DNA of 53,320 bases from the IMG/VR virus record IMGVR_UViG_3300021963_000165, positions 1 through 53,320 of that record; one strand, given 5' to 3'. A program made the position numbers and the translations under genes. Shown in pieces: positions 1-5,943 of the stretch; positions within the stretch are counted from its first letter, which is position 1, and the number at the start of each line of letters is the position of its first letter. The notes below the pieces were generated by a model. That model had not been told where the DNA came from. It did no database searches and saw only the letters and a list, made by a program, of their open reading frames with translations. This DNA comes from a virus.

Positions 1-126
1 TGCACGATCGGCGGCAAGGGAAGCCGTCACGTCGAAACCGGCGGCCCGTTGCGCTTCAAGCCCGGTTCGGCCGTGGGTCGGTGCTTTGCTGTATTCATAC
101 AGCTTGACGGATCCCTCGGCGCGGGC
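1..126. repeat. Terminal direct repeat, left copy
   Basis: These bases are identical to 53181-53306 in the same orientation. Joining the two copies keeps a leftward reading frame open through the junction, so the molecule is circular, circularly permuted or terminally redundant. A repeat of about 127 bases is also what some short-read assemblers leave at the ends of a circular contig, so the repeat need not exist twice in the real molecule. Confidence 0.95.
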
Positions 127-813
127 CGCTTGCAACGCATCCGCAACGTTTACGCTTTCGCCCGCGTCAACCACAAGCCCGAACCGGCGCCGGATTGTTT
201 GCGCTTCAAGCGGTGAAGCCGGGAAGCGGCGCAAGTGCCATGCCACATCGTCGGTGCCGCGCAAGCGCACGGCAAGCGGCAAGCCATCGGCGGCCGCTTT
301 CGCCCATTGCCGGGCGATCGCCCATAGGATCGCCCGCGAATAGGTTTCAGGTTCGGCGATCATCGCCAGAGTCCGGCGGCCGCGGGCGGTTGCAACGGCC
401 GCGGAAAGCCCGCCGTGTCCCGCCCAAACGAGACAAGCGTTAGAGCAACCGGCCGTTGCCCACGGGCAGGCATTGTGACGGCGGGCGAGCTCGGCCGTTC
501 CGGTTTTGGCGGCAAGGGCGGCAAGGGCGGGAAGGAAAGCCCGCGGCGCAACCGCGGCATCGTTGCCGGGATCGATCGCCGCGGCAAGTGCACGGCCCGG
601 CAACGTGTGATGAATAACGGCCCGAGCGATCGCCGAACCTTTAACTAGTTTGGCGTTGTTGTCAGTTAGCAAGCCGTCAAGCGAAAGCCCGAAACGGGAA
701 AGCATGGCGGAAACATCCGCGGGAAGGGAAACGCGGGAACGGGAAGCGGAAAGCATGGCGTCAGGATCGAAAGGGAAAGCGCCGGTAAGGGCGGCGGGTG
801 AAACGTGAAACAT
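1..813 (-). CDS. gp88-like Cys-cluster protein, N-terminal part (gene wraps round the ends)
   Basis: Leftward gene starting at ATG 811-813, with an AGGAAAGG ribosome-binding site about ten bases upstream. It runs off the left end and continues at 53180 down to 52878 once the terminal repeat is joined, giving about 371 residues. Residues 116-127 hold CPWATAGCSNAC (Cys116, Cys123, Cys127), followed by an R-T segment, and residues about 181-193 hold AVRLRGTDDVAWH. This pattern resembles the phage Gene product 88 family as I know it, whose biochemical function is not established. The Cys spacing (CX6CX3C) is not the radical-SAM CX3CX2C. It is the last gene of the left operon and is preceded by a strong inverted repeat. 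Family assignment is from motif memory only. Confidence 0.7.
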   Translation of the reverse strand, partial: MFHVSPAALTGAFPFDPDAMLSASRSRVSLPADVSAMLSRFGLSLDGLLTDNNAKLVKGSAIARAVIHHTLPGRALAAAIDPGNDAAVAPRAFLPALAALAAKTGTAELARRHNACPWATAGCSNACLVWAGHGGLSAAVATARGRRTLAMIAEPETYSRAILWAIARQWAKAAADGLPLAVRLRGTDDVAWHLRRFPASPLEAQTIRRRFGLVVDAGESVNVADALQAARAEGSVKLYEYSKAPTHGRTGLEAQRAAGFDVTASLAADRA

Positions 814-832
814 CGAAAGGCCTTTCCTAGTT

Positions 833-866
833 GCCAATGGTTACAAGATGTGATGTAACCATTGGC
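833..866. promoter_or_regulatory. Perfect 13-bp inverted repeat upstream of the gp88-like gene
   Basis: GCCAATGGTTACA (833-845) and TGTAACCATTGGC (854-866) are exact reverse complements separated by eight bases. The element lies about 20 bases before the gp88-like start codon and just after the stop of the previous gene. No T-tract follows it on the minus strand, so it is more likely an operator or an RNA stem controlling translation than a terminator. Confidence 0.75.
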
Positions 867-888
867 GACATAAAAGGCAAGGGGAAAT

Positions 889-1077
889 TTAGTCCCGATC
901 GGAAACAATCCAGCGAACCGGCGCCGGTGCCGGTGAGATCAAACCGGCCCGGATTGCGTCGCTACGGGCGGCCGCGGCCTTTTCGGTTTCAAGGTATCGG
1001 GAAAGCACGGCCGAAAGCATGGCGGCCGTATCGGGATCAGTTGCGGCAATCCAGCCGCCCGGAACGCGGGAAAGCAT
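889..1077 (-). CDS. Small hypothetical protein, left operon
   Basis: 62 residues starting MLSRVPGGW and ending PVRWIVSDRD. The start overlaps the tail region of the upstream gene (stop at 1082), so translation is probably coupled; no clear ribosome-binding site is visible. The middle is Ala-rich and probably helical. The frame is open further upstream, so a longer form cannot be excluded. I do not recognise the family. Confidence 0.5.
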   Translation of the reverse strand: MLSRVPGGWIAATDPDTAAMLSAVLSRYLETEKAAAARSDAIRAGLISPAPAPVRWIVSDRD

Positions 1078-1081
1078 GGCG

Positions 1082-1267
1082 TTAAGAGATGAGATCGGCA
1101 AAGTCGCCCGCTTCAAGGTGACAGGCAAAGTCGGAAAGGAAAGCGTTAAGAGTCGCGGCGGGAAGCCATGAGACAAGCTCGCCGAGCACAAGCTCGGCGC
1201 CGAGATGCTCGGCGAAATCATGCGCGACGACACGCGGCGCCGCGGCGGGCAGAGTGTAGGAAAGCAC
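1082..1267 (-). CDS. Small hypothetical protein, left operon
   Basis: 61 residues from a GTG start, beginning MLSYTLPAAAPRVVAHDF and ending GDFADLIS. It lies six bases after the stop of the preceding gene and five bases before the next start, as expected for a tight operon. The protein is acidic and hydrophobic, with no motif I recognise. Confidence 0.5.
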   Translation of the reverse strand: MLSYTLPAAAPRVVAHDFAEHLGAELVLGELVSWLPAATLNAFLSDFACHLEAGDFADLIS

Positions 1268-1273
1268 GACGGA

Positions 1274-1489
1274 TCAAACGAAAGAAATAGGAGAGTCTGA
1301 AAAGCTGCCGGATGAAAATTCTTCTACGGCGTCAATAATGGAATCATCTACCGTTTCGCAATCGCCCGCAAAATAGAGTGAAGCTATTTCATCCATGATT
1401 GCGTCATGATTGCCGGCATGTTCGGCAAGGAAAGCACCATCAACGTCTACGGAAACAACGTGATTAACGTTAAGAAGGAAGCGTGCCAT
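1274..1489 (-). CDS. Small acidic hypothetical protein, left operon
   Basis: 71 residues from ATG at 1487-1489 (MARFLLNVNHVVSVDV). A TTG at 1511-1513 would add eight residues and overlap the upstream stop. The C-terminal half is strongly acidic (GDCETVDDSIIDAVEEF), a composition seen in DNA-mimic and adaptor proteins, though that is only a composition argument. The end of this gene and the end of the upstream gene carry the same TTTCGTTTGATCC sequence around their stop codons. Family unknown. Confidence 0.55.
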   Translation of the reverse strand: MARFLLNVNHVVSVDVDGAFLAEHAGNHDAIMDEIASLYFAGDCETVDDSIIDAVEEFSSGSFSDSPISFV

Positions 1490-1509
1490 AAGAGAGGAAA
1501 GCGAAAGGA

Positions 1510-2058
1510 TCAAACGAAAGCGGGAAGGGCGGCGCCGGTTGCCTGGCAGGCGGGAAGGGCGGCAACGGCCGCGGGATCCTCACCGGGAAGCGTCACGGGC
1601 GCGATGCGATACAGGCGGGCATCGCCGCGGCAAGCGCGATAAAGGCGCAACCGGCGGGCGGCCGTTTCAGCAGTCACAACGGCGGGCGACGCGGGAAGCC
1701 AGCCGGCCGCGGTGCCGCGAAAGGTTTCGATGCGAAAGGAAAGCATGGCGGAAAGATAAAAGCGTTTCGATCGGGCCGTTTCGCCCGTTGGTGGAATCAT
1801 GCCGAACCGGCGGCCAGGATCCCGGCACATGTAGACGGTTTCCCAACCGGCCCGCTTGTGCGGTGCTTTCGGGCGGTTGCGAGGGTACGGGCGAACCGAT
1901 CCCGGAAGGGAAAGGAAACGGGCGCCCGCGTGAAACCACACGGCCGGGCGATCCGTCAACCCGTTGTGGCAATCCGAAAGGATCGCCGCGGGCGGCCGAT
2001 AGTGTGCCAAACCGTACGCGGCGAAAGCATACGAAACCGAGCACCAGAGTTGGCACAC
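1510..2058 (-). CDS. Hypothetical protein, first gene of the left operon
   Basis: 182 residues from a GTG that lies inside the first CACCTAAC iteron, so binding there would affect both transcription and translation. Recognisable blocks are LAHYRPPAAILSDCHNG, RPAVWFHAGARF, RAGWETVYMCRDPGRRFG and a C-terminal Ala/Arg-rich part with RLYRACRGDARLYRIAP. The opposite strand also has long open frames because of the high GC content, but the leftward frame fits the overlapping operon to its left. A later start is possible. No family is recognised. Confidence 0.5.
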   Translation of the reverse strand: MCQLWCSVSYAFAAYGLAHYRPPAAILSDCHNGLTDRPAVWFHAGARFLSLPGSVRPYPRNRPKAPHKRAGWETVYMCRDPGRRFGMIPPTGETARSKRFYLSAMLSFRIETFRGTAAGWLPASPAVVTAETAARRLRLYRACRGDARLYRIAPVTLPGEDPAAVAALPACQATGAALPAFV

Positions 2059-2140
2059 CTAACTAGCTTGCACGGTTGGCACACCTAACCGTGCGCCGCG
2101 CCTAGTGCACCTAACCGTGCACAGGGTAAGTGCACCTAAC
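2056..2140. repeat. Four iterons with core CACCTAAC at 25-26 bp spacing
   Basis: CACCTAAC occurs at 2056-2063, 2082-2089, 2108-2115 and 2133-2140, all in the same direction, spaced 26, 26 and 25 bases. The two copies nearest the gene share TTGGCACACCTAAC; the other two share GTGCACCTAACCGT. The second copy lies in a hairpin (GCACGGTT, nine bases, AACCGTGC). Regular spacing of about 2.5 helical turns suggests a protein that binds in phase, either a regulator of the left operon or a replication initiator. Confidence 0.8.
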
Positions 2141-2164
2141 CGTTGGAGGTTTGTATAAAGAATA

Positions 2165-2203
2165 AAACAGCACGGTTTGTATTAGTTACAAACAGCACTG
2201 TTT
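2165..2203. promoter_or_regulatory. Pair of operator-like palindromes, AAACAGCACTGTTT type
   Basis: AAACAGCACTGTTT (2190-2203) is a perfect dyad around a CA centre. AAACAGCACGGTTT (2165-2178) is the same site with one change, 25 bases away. They sit between the iterons and the LexA-type boxes, in an AT-rich stretch with TATAAA-like sequence on the minus strand. They are good candidates for the operator of a phage regulator such as the Xre-type protein at 4105-4293, but nothing in the sequence ties them to it. Confidence 0.6.
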
Positions 2204-2220
2204 GAGATCTTTATACAAAT

Positions 2221-2267
2221 AGTACAAATGTACGAATAGTACAAATGTACTATAGTACAAATGTACT
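2221..2267. promoter_or_regulatory. Three tandem LexA-type (SOS) boxes
   Basis: AGTACAAATGTACT occurs exactly at 2238-2251 and 2254-2267, and with a last-base change at 2221-2234. Each site has 6-base arms (AGTACA/TGTACT; five in the first copy) and fits the cyanobacterial LexA consensus as I know it (RGTAC-N3-D-GTWC-B). The boxes flank a TATAAA-like minus-strand element. Occupation by host LexA should silence the leftward operon and DNA damage should release it. They could alternatively be iterons for another protein. Confidence 0.65.
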
Positions 2268-2344
2268 ATAGTAGATATATACTAATTACGAAATCAGCGT
2301 GTAATAGGGCGGGCTAAAAACCGCCCCATGCCGTGTGTGAAAAA

Positions 2345-2412
2345 GGGCCTTAAGAACCGACCCCTTGCAAGTCCCCCGGCCCTTAAAAACCGGCCGGCCG
2401 CGAGTCCCCCGG
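2345..2412. repeat. GC-rich 35-bp imperfect tandem repeat
   Basis: Two copies (2345-2379 and 2378-2412) share 27 of 35 bases, with the constant parts CTTAA-AACCG and AGTCCCCCGG. The second copy includes the stop codon and last codons of the gene ending at 2383. A GGGCGG/CCGCCC hairpin lies just upstream near 2310-2326. The stretch 2268-2344 contains no gene that I can support. Confidence 0.6.
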
Positions 2413-2589
2413 CATTTCAATCCCGAGCTCCTCAGCCGCCTCGAGCAAGTCTTCGTCGCTGGCGGCCATCAGATCGTTGCGGGTCTCGATCATCTGGTCT
2501 TCGAACACATCGCCCCGCTTCACCATGGCGGCCACCATGGCGGCGATCAGGTCAATGCGCTGGTCTTCGGTGAGTGTGGTCTGGGTCAT
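2383..2589 (-). CDS. Small acidic helical protein, accessory cluster
   Basis: 68 residues from the ATG of an ATGA overlap with the preceding gene (MTQTTLTEDQRIDLIAAM). An upstream in-frame ATG would add five residues but lies inside the neighbour. The protein is helical and acidic (EDQMIETRNDLMAASDEDLLEAAEE). Its architecture parallels the upstream 64-residue protein (both have an ...IDxMxxxM... start followed by a D-x-I/M-x-D/E-T segment), which suggests a tandem duplication. Function unknown. Confidence 0.7.
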   Translation of the reverse strand: MTQTTLTEDQRIDLIAAMVAAMVKRGDVFEDQMIETRNDLMAASDEDLLEAAEELGIEMPGDSRPAGF

Positions 2590-2780
2590 GAGAGGCGGTT
2601 CCATTCTTCAGGGCATCGGTCGTCGCATTCGCGGCGCAGCTCGCTGTTGCTCAAGCCGGCCAGCCAGGCCTCGGTGTCTGCGATCTGGCTGTCGGTGATC
2701 TCGCCAATCTCGAGCATGGCGTCGAGCATGCTGTCAATGATCCGCACGCGGGCGGCGCGGGTGATGTAGGTGCCGGCCAT
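2586..2780 (-). CDS. Small acidic helical protein, possible paralogue of its neighbour
   Basis: 64 residues, MAGTYITRAARVRIIDSMLDAM at the start and CPEEWNRLS at the end. It is linked by ATGA overlaps on both sides, so it is translated with its neighbours. The D-S-Q-I-A-D-T-E segment resembles E-D-Q-M-I-E-T-R in the next gene. No known domain is recognised. Confidence 0.7.
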   Translation of the reverse strand: MAGTYITRAARVRIIDSMLDAMLEIGEITDSQIADTEAWLAGLSNSELRRECDDRCPEEWNRLS

Positions 2781-3109
2781 CAGATCAGCCCCAGCAGGCG
2801 CAGCCAGGAGCCATCGGCGTCTGACTCAACGGTGTCGCCATCGGGTGTCTCGCAGCAGGTGTCGAACGTCCAGCGCTCAACGTCCTCCATCGAGGGCACG
2901 GGCCACCAGCGGTTCTGCCAGCGCAGCTTCAGCACCTTGGTGCCGTCCTTGCGGCTGAAGCGGCCGATGGCGCCATCACGCAGGAACTTCTCAACCGTGC
3001 CATCGGGCAGGGTTACGGCATTGATCAGGCGCTTGGGCACGAGGATGTCGTCGCCTTTGCGGCGCACGTTGACCGTGGCCGGGAACTGCAGGTCTTCGGT
3101 GATTTTCAC
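2780..3109 (-). CDS. Hypothetical protein, accessory cluster
   Basis: 109 residues from a GTG (VKITEDLQFPATVNVRRKG). An upstream TTG would add nine residues, but these translate a tandem TTTTGAGTCCC repeat and look non-coding. The middle has strands and a Trp-rich segment (LRWQNRWWPVPSMEDVERW). The end overlaps the next gene by ATGA. Function unknown. Confidence 0.65.
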   Translation of the reverse strand: MKITEDLQFPATVNVRRKGDDILVPKRLINAVTLPDGTVEKFLRDGAIGRFSRKDGTKVLKLRWQNRWWPVPSMEDVERWTFDTCCETPDGDTVESDADGSWLRLLGLI

Positions 3110-3157
3110 GGGACTCAAAAGGTAAAGGGGACTCAAAAGCTCGGGGGACTCCCCGAG

Positions 3158-3376
3158 TCAGCGCATCGGGTGGACAGGGGCGGCGCAGCCATTGGCCAGC
3201 AGTTGATCAGCAAGGCGCTCGGCGCTGTCGAACACCATCAGCCAATCCTTAGGCAGCGGCCGATAGCCGATGCTGAGCAGCTCGTTGCGGAGCTCAAAGG
3301 CCTCGCGGTCCCAGCCGGCCAGATGCAAGGCGTCGATGACCTGCTGGGTGTAATTGCGGGTGAGGTACTGGTTCAT
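3158..3376 (-). CDS. Small hypothetical protein
   Basis: 72 residues from ATG 3374-3376 (MNQYLTRNYTQQVIDALHL). A GTG at 3421 preceded by GAGGGG is an alternative start adding 15 residues. It is a mainly helical protein with AGWDREAFELRNELLS and DSAERLADQLLANGC. The family is not recognised. The run of overlapping small genes continues on both sides. Confidence 0.6.
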   Translation of the reverse strand: MNQYLTRNYTQQVIDALHLAGWDREAFELRNELLSIGYRPLPKDWLMVFDSAERLADQLLANGCAAPVHPMR

Positions 3377-3452
3377 GGGATAAGTGGCGCTTGCCTGAGG
3401 GAACAGTAAGCCGCCACCCACCCCTCGACTCCCGGAACGTTACAAACTGAAA

Positions 3453-3674
3453 CTATCGGCGGGTGCGGGTGCAGTAGCCGCCCTGCGGATACCAGCCAAC
3501 AGGGCAGCTGTTGCCAACCTTTGCGATCGCTTCCTGCCGGTTCTGGCTGAATGGCACGCAGTAGGCGCCTTGCGGGTAATAACCCACCGGGCAGCTGCCG
3601 CGCTTCACCACAGGCTGCTGAGCCATGGCGACAGACGAGACAAACACAAACGCAAGAGACAGCAGTCGGATCAT
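3453..3674 (-). CDS. Exported small protein with duplicated Cys motif
   Basis: 73 residues. Residues 1-18 form a signal peptide (MIRLLSLAFVFVSSVAMA, likely cleaved before QQ). The mature part carries two near-copies of SCPVGYYPQGAYC (about residues 27-39 and 56-68), each with a Cys at both ends, so two disulphide-closed loops are likely. I recall short CPxGYYxxGxYC proteins from picocyanobacteria. The start overlaps the upstream stop by ATGA. In a phage it could be a lysogenic-conversion or periplasmic protein; the role is unknown. Confidence 0.75.
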   Translation of the reverse strand: MIRLLSLAFVFVSSVAMAQQPVVKRGSCPVGYYPQGAYCVPFSQNRQEAIAKVGNSCPVGWYPQGGYCTRTRR

Positions 3675-4015
3675 GGCTTCACGCTCAGGCTGATGTAGGA
3701 CTTCGGGCGATCGGTGGCGACACCGAGCGACTGCTCGTCGAGCTGCATCTGCCGCAGCTGCAGGGCCAGGTGGTCACACACGGCGCTGTAGCTCCAGTTG
3801 TGCCGCTCCTTCTTCACCACCAGGAATCCCTCGGTGGCAATCCGGTCGAGCTGGTGGCGCTGCATGTGCCCCAGCAGAAATTCGCGATCTTTGCCTAGCT
3901 CGGCCTCGAGCTGCTGGATCTGCAACTGCAGGCGCTTGGCGCGGGCGAGGCGGCGGCCAATCGAGCCAGCAGGGCTGTAGGCCCGCTCACGGCGGGTGGT
4001 GGATGAGATGGTCAT
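3671..4015 (-). CDS. Hypothetical coiled-coil protein
   Basis: 114 residues from ATG 4013-4015 (MTISSTTRRERAY). The frame is open upstream to 4069. Residues about 20-50 (RLARAKRLQLQIQQLEAELGKDREF) form a coiled coil, and a second helical stretch (HLALQLRQMQLDEQ) follows. It probably acts through oligomerisation, but no family is recognised. It overlaps the exported-protein gene by ATGA. Confidence 0.6.
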   Translation of the reverse strand: MTISSTTRRERAYSPAGSIGRRLARAKRLQLQIQQLEAELGKDREFLLGHMQRHQLDRIATEGFLVVKKERHNWSYSAVCDHLALQLRQMQLDEQSLGVATDRPKSYISLSVKP

Positions 4016-4104
4016 GGTGCGCAGGTGAATTGCTGAACGCCCCACGAAATTACACGTCAACCAGCCCATGCTCCGCCCCGTGTAACAACCCGTAATAAGC
4101 CCGA

Positions 4105-4293
4105 CTACCGCCGGACCTTCCGCCCTAAATTCCGCTCCACGGTCTGCAGCGCCAGGCCCAGGAAAACCGGAATGGCGCGGGTGCCCGTCTCCCAGCGAGC
4201 GATCGTCACCCGGTCGACACCGAGCTTCTCCGCCAGCTGCTGCTGGGTCAGTTCGAGGCGCTCCCGGAGTGCAGCGAGTTCTTCTTTGGTCAT
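4105..4293 (-). CDS. Xre-family helix-turn-helix regulator
   Basis: 62 residues starting MTKEELAALRERLELTQQQLAEKLG; a GTG at 4317 would add eight. Residues about 13-38 match the HTH_3 pattern (LTQQQLAEKLGVDRVTIARWETG), including the recognition helix. There is no dimerisation or peptidase domain beyond the HTH, so it is closer in size to Cro or a plasmid regulator than to CI. It is the only obvious Xre-type regulator in the genome and may bind the palindromes near 2165-2203. That pairing is inference. Confidence 0.8.
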   Translation of the reverse strand: MTKEELAALRERLELTQQQLAEKLGVDRVTIARWETGTRAIPVFLGLALQTVERNLGRKVRR

Positions 4294-4324
4294 GACAGAT
4301 GTGTAGCCGCTGGCCACAATACTG

Positions 4325-5098
4325 TCAACCGCCCATCACGTCCTTCAGCTTGCCGAACACCAGTTTCGGGAACTCCTGCCCGGCCACCCGGTCGGTGAGT
4401 CCGTAGAAGTCGTAGCGAGTCGCCACGCTCGGCGGGCTGGGGAAATACTTGAACAGCATGCTGATGTCCCGGCCCGAGCGCCGGTAGATGCCGGGCTTCA
4501 AACCCGAGCGGTTGCCAGGCCGCGCCATGAAGTACTCCTTCTTCGGCAACCGCTTCGCCGTGCCATAGCGCCGGTCGACAAAATCGGTCATCGCGCCGAT
4601 CGAATACAGCACCTGGGTGTACTGCCCCGGCGAGATGTTTCCGTATGAATTAAGCCGCGCCGCATCGCTCTGGCGGATCGGCAACATGTACGACCCAGAA
4701 GGTGTGAAACCTCGCCGGGCGAGCGCCTTGCTGAAGCGCGTGTCATAAACCTGCTTGGCGCCAGCCCCCGGCTCCTTCACCTGCGGGAAAAGGTATTTCG
4801 ATGCCGGGTTGCCCTTTGCACCGAACTCCTTGACGCCGATATACGAATACAGCTTCTGTTTGTCGGACTTCGTATAAAAAATCGAGTTCAACGTGAACGG
4901 CACCGGGTTACGAAACACCCGCTGCATTTCGCTTCGGTGCGCAGCCTGCAGGACCGGGCCGAGCTTGTTGAGCGCGTAGCTCATCACAAAGGGCATCTGC
5001 ACCCGGCGCACGATGTCCAGGTTCTTCACCACCGCGTCGGCGTCGAACGTGATCGAGCCCTGGCGGTAGACGCCACTCCCGGAGAAGGTGATCGCCAT
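4325..5098 (-). CDS. Virion-like protein of the minor tail Z / neck type, outside the structural block
   Basis: 257 residues. The blocks VMSYALNKLGPVLQAAHRSEMQRVF, NPASKYLFPQV, F-S-KALARRGFTPSGSYMLPI and LNSYGNISPGQYTQVLYSIG follow a pattern I know from uncharacterised phage virion proteins related in layout to lambda gpZ-like tail completion proteins. No signal peptide is seen. It sits among accessory genes, far from the head-tail cluster at 31-52 kb, so it may be a displaced structural gene or an exported effector. The family call is tentative. Confidence 0.5.
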   Translation of the reverse strand: MAITFSGSGVYRQGSITFDADAVVKNLDIVRRVQMPFVMSYALNKLGPVLQAAHRSEMQRVFRNPVPFTLNSIFYTKSDKQKLYSYIGVKEFGAKGNPASKYLFPQVKEPGAGAKQVYDTRFSKALARRGFTPSGSYMLPIRQSDAARLNSYGNISPGQYTQVLYSIGAMTDFVDRRYGTAKRLPKKEYFMARPGNRSGLKPGIYRRSGRDISMLFKYFPSPPSVATRYDFYGLTDRVAGQEFPKLVFGKLKDVMGG

Positions 5099-5165
5099 CG
5101 GCGGCTCCTACGAAAAGACCCCGCCATGCAATCGGGGTCCGGTGGTCCTCTCATCCAGGGCGAGT

Positions 5166-5375
5166 CTAAGCGGTTCTGACGTTCCGCGCATCCCCGCAGA
5201 GCACCAGTCGCTGCTCCTTGCCCACCCAGACGGCCCCACGATCGCCCTGGAGGCCCTGCCAGGTGCCTGAGGCCCACTGAGAGCCCATGTAGACCTTCAC
5301 GGCCGCTCCACGGGGCAGGGACGGCCACCTGGTGGGGCTGGCGGCGAGGCGCTGGTAGTCAGAAGGGCTCGGCAT
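5166..5375 (-). CDS. Small hypothetical protein
   Basis: 69 residues from ATG 5373-5375 (MPSPSDYQRLAASPTRWPSLPRG). The middle looks like a small beta barrel (AAVKVYMGSQWASGTWQGLQ, then GAVWVGKEQRLVLCG), similar in feel to SH3-like folds, but no family is identified. It lies ten bases after the gene ending at 5385. Confidence 0.55.
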   Translation of the reverse strand: MPSPSDYQRLAASPTRWPSLPRGAAVKVYMGSQWASGTWQGLQGDRGAVWVGKEQRLVLCGDARNVRTA

Positions 5376-5384
5376 GGGCTTGGC

Positions 5385-5630
5385 TTAAGCCGTGCGCGAA
5401 ACTTTCACGCCACCGTCGATGACATTGACGCTGAACGCACAGCCCAGTCTTTGGCCAAAGCGGTTAGCGGTCACACGGATCGAAGAAAGACAACGGCCGT
5501 CTTTGTCTCGCCCATTGCTCATCGGGACAACAAAGGCATCGCCGACGCCGAGCTGCTCAAGCGGCCAGTCGATCACCTTCCGGCGGGATCTGGTGGGGAT
5601 CGAGTCAGCTCGGATGATCTGGTAATCCAT
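5385..5630 (-). CDS. Small hypothetical protein, first gene of the accessory cluster
   Basis: 81 residues from ATG 5628-5630 (MDYQIIRADSIPTRSRRKVIDWPLEQLGVGDAF). The frame is open upstream, but the earlier part looks non-coding. The pattern (PLEQLGVGDAFVVP, then SIRVTANRFGQRLG) resembles small DNA-associated beta proteins in phages, without a named family. The upstream 313-base gap probably carries its promoter. Confidence 0.6.
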   Translation of the reverse strand: MDYQIIRADSIPTRSRRKVIDWPLEQLGVGDAFVVPMSNGRDKDGRCLSSIRVTANRFGQRLGCAFSVNVIDGGVKVSRTA

Positions 5631-5943
5631 GAGACGCTTCAAGAAACAGGATGAAGCGTAGCGGAAATGCGGCAACCGGGCGCCATGAGGGGCCTGTAAC
5701 AGCTGTGACGCTTTGTGACGGTCACCGTTACACCCAAACCCCTTGCAGGACAAGGGTTGTAACGCTGTAACAACTAATCCTACTCTTAAAGATAGTAGTA
5801 GTAGGGGTTCAGGGGGTCTGTAGGGCTATATATCTCTATGGGGCTTTCCTGGAAAAAAGCGTTACAAGCGTCACAAACGTCACAACCGTTGCGCCGCAAG
5901 GGTTTTCAGCGAAACGCTCACTGTTTCACGGAGCCCCAAACCG
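5631..5943. promoter_or_regulatory. Intergenic control region with TGTNACG half-sites
   Basis: No gene is supported here. The region contains many TGTAAC/TGTGAC half-sites on both strands: a cluster near 5696-5730 (including the dyad GTGACGGTCAC), two more near 5758-5772, and three 9-base tandem units CGTTACAAG, CGTCACAAA, CGTCACAAC near 5860-5886. A hairpin CCCTTG/CAAGGG lies near 5740-5757. An AT-rich stretch (TATATATC near 5828) could hold a leftward promoter for the gene at 5630. This looks like a multi-site operator or a replication origin next to the primase gene. Confidence 0.5.

Noticed and set aside
1539-2066. Long rightward open frames in the left GC-rich region
   Set aside because: They are explained by GC-rich composition opposite the leftward genes; the leftward frames form the overlapping operon and run into the terminators.
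5026-5328. Leftward frame overlapping two others (MAVPAPWSGREG)
   Set aside because: Overlaps the ends of two better frames and has only Arg/Ser/Pro-rich shadow composition.
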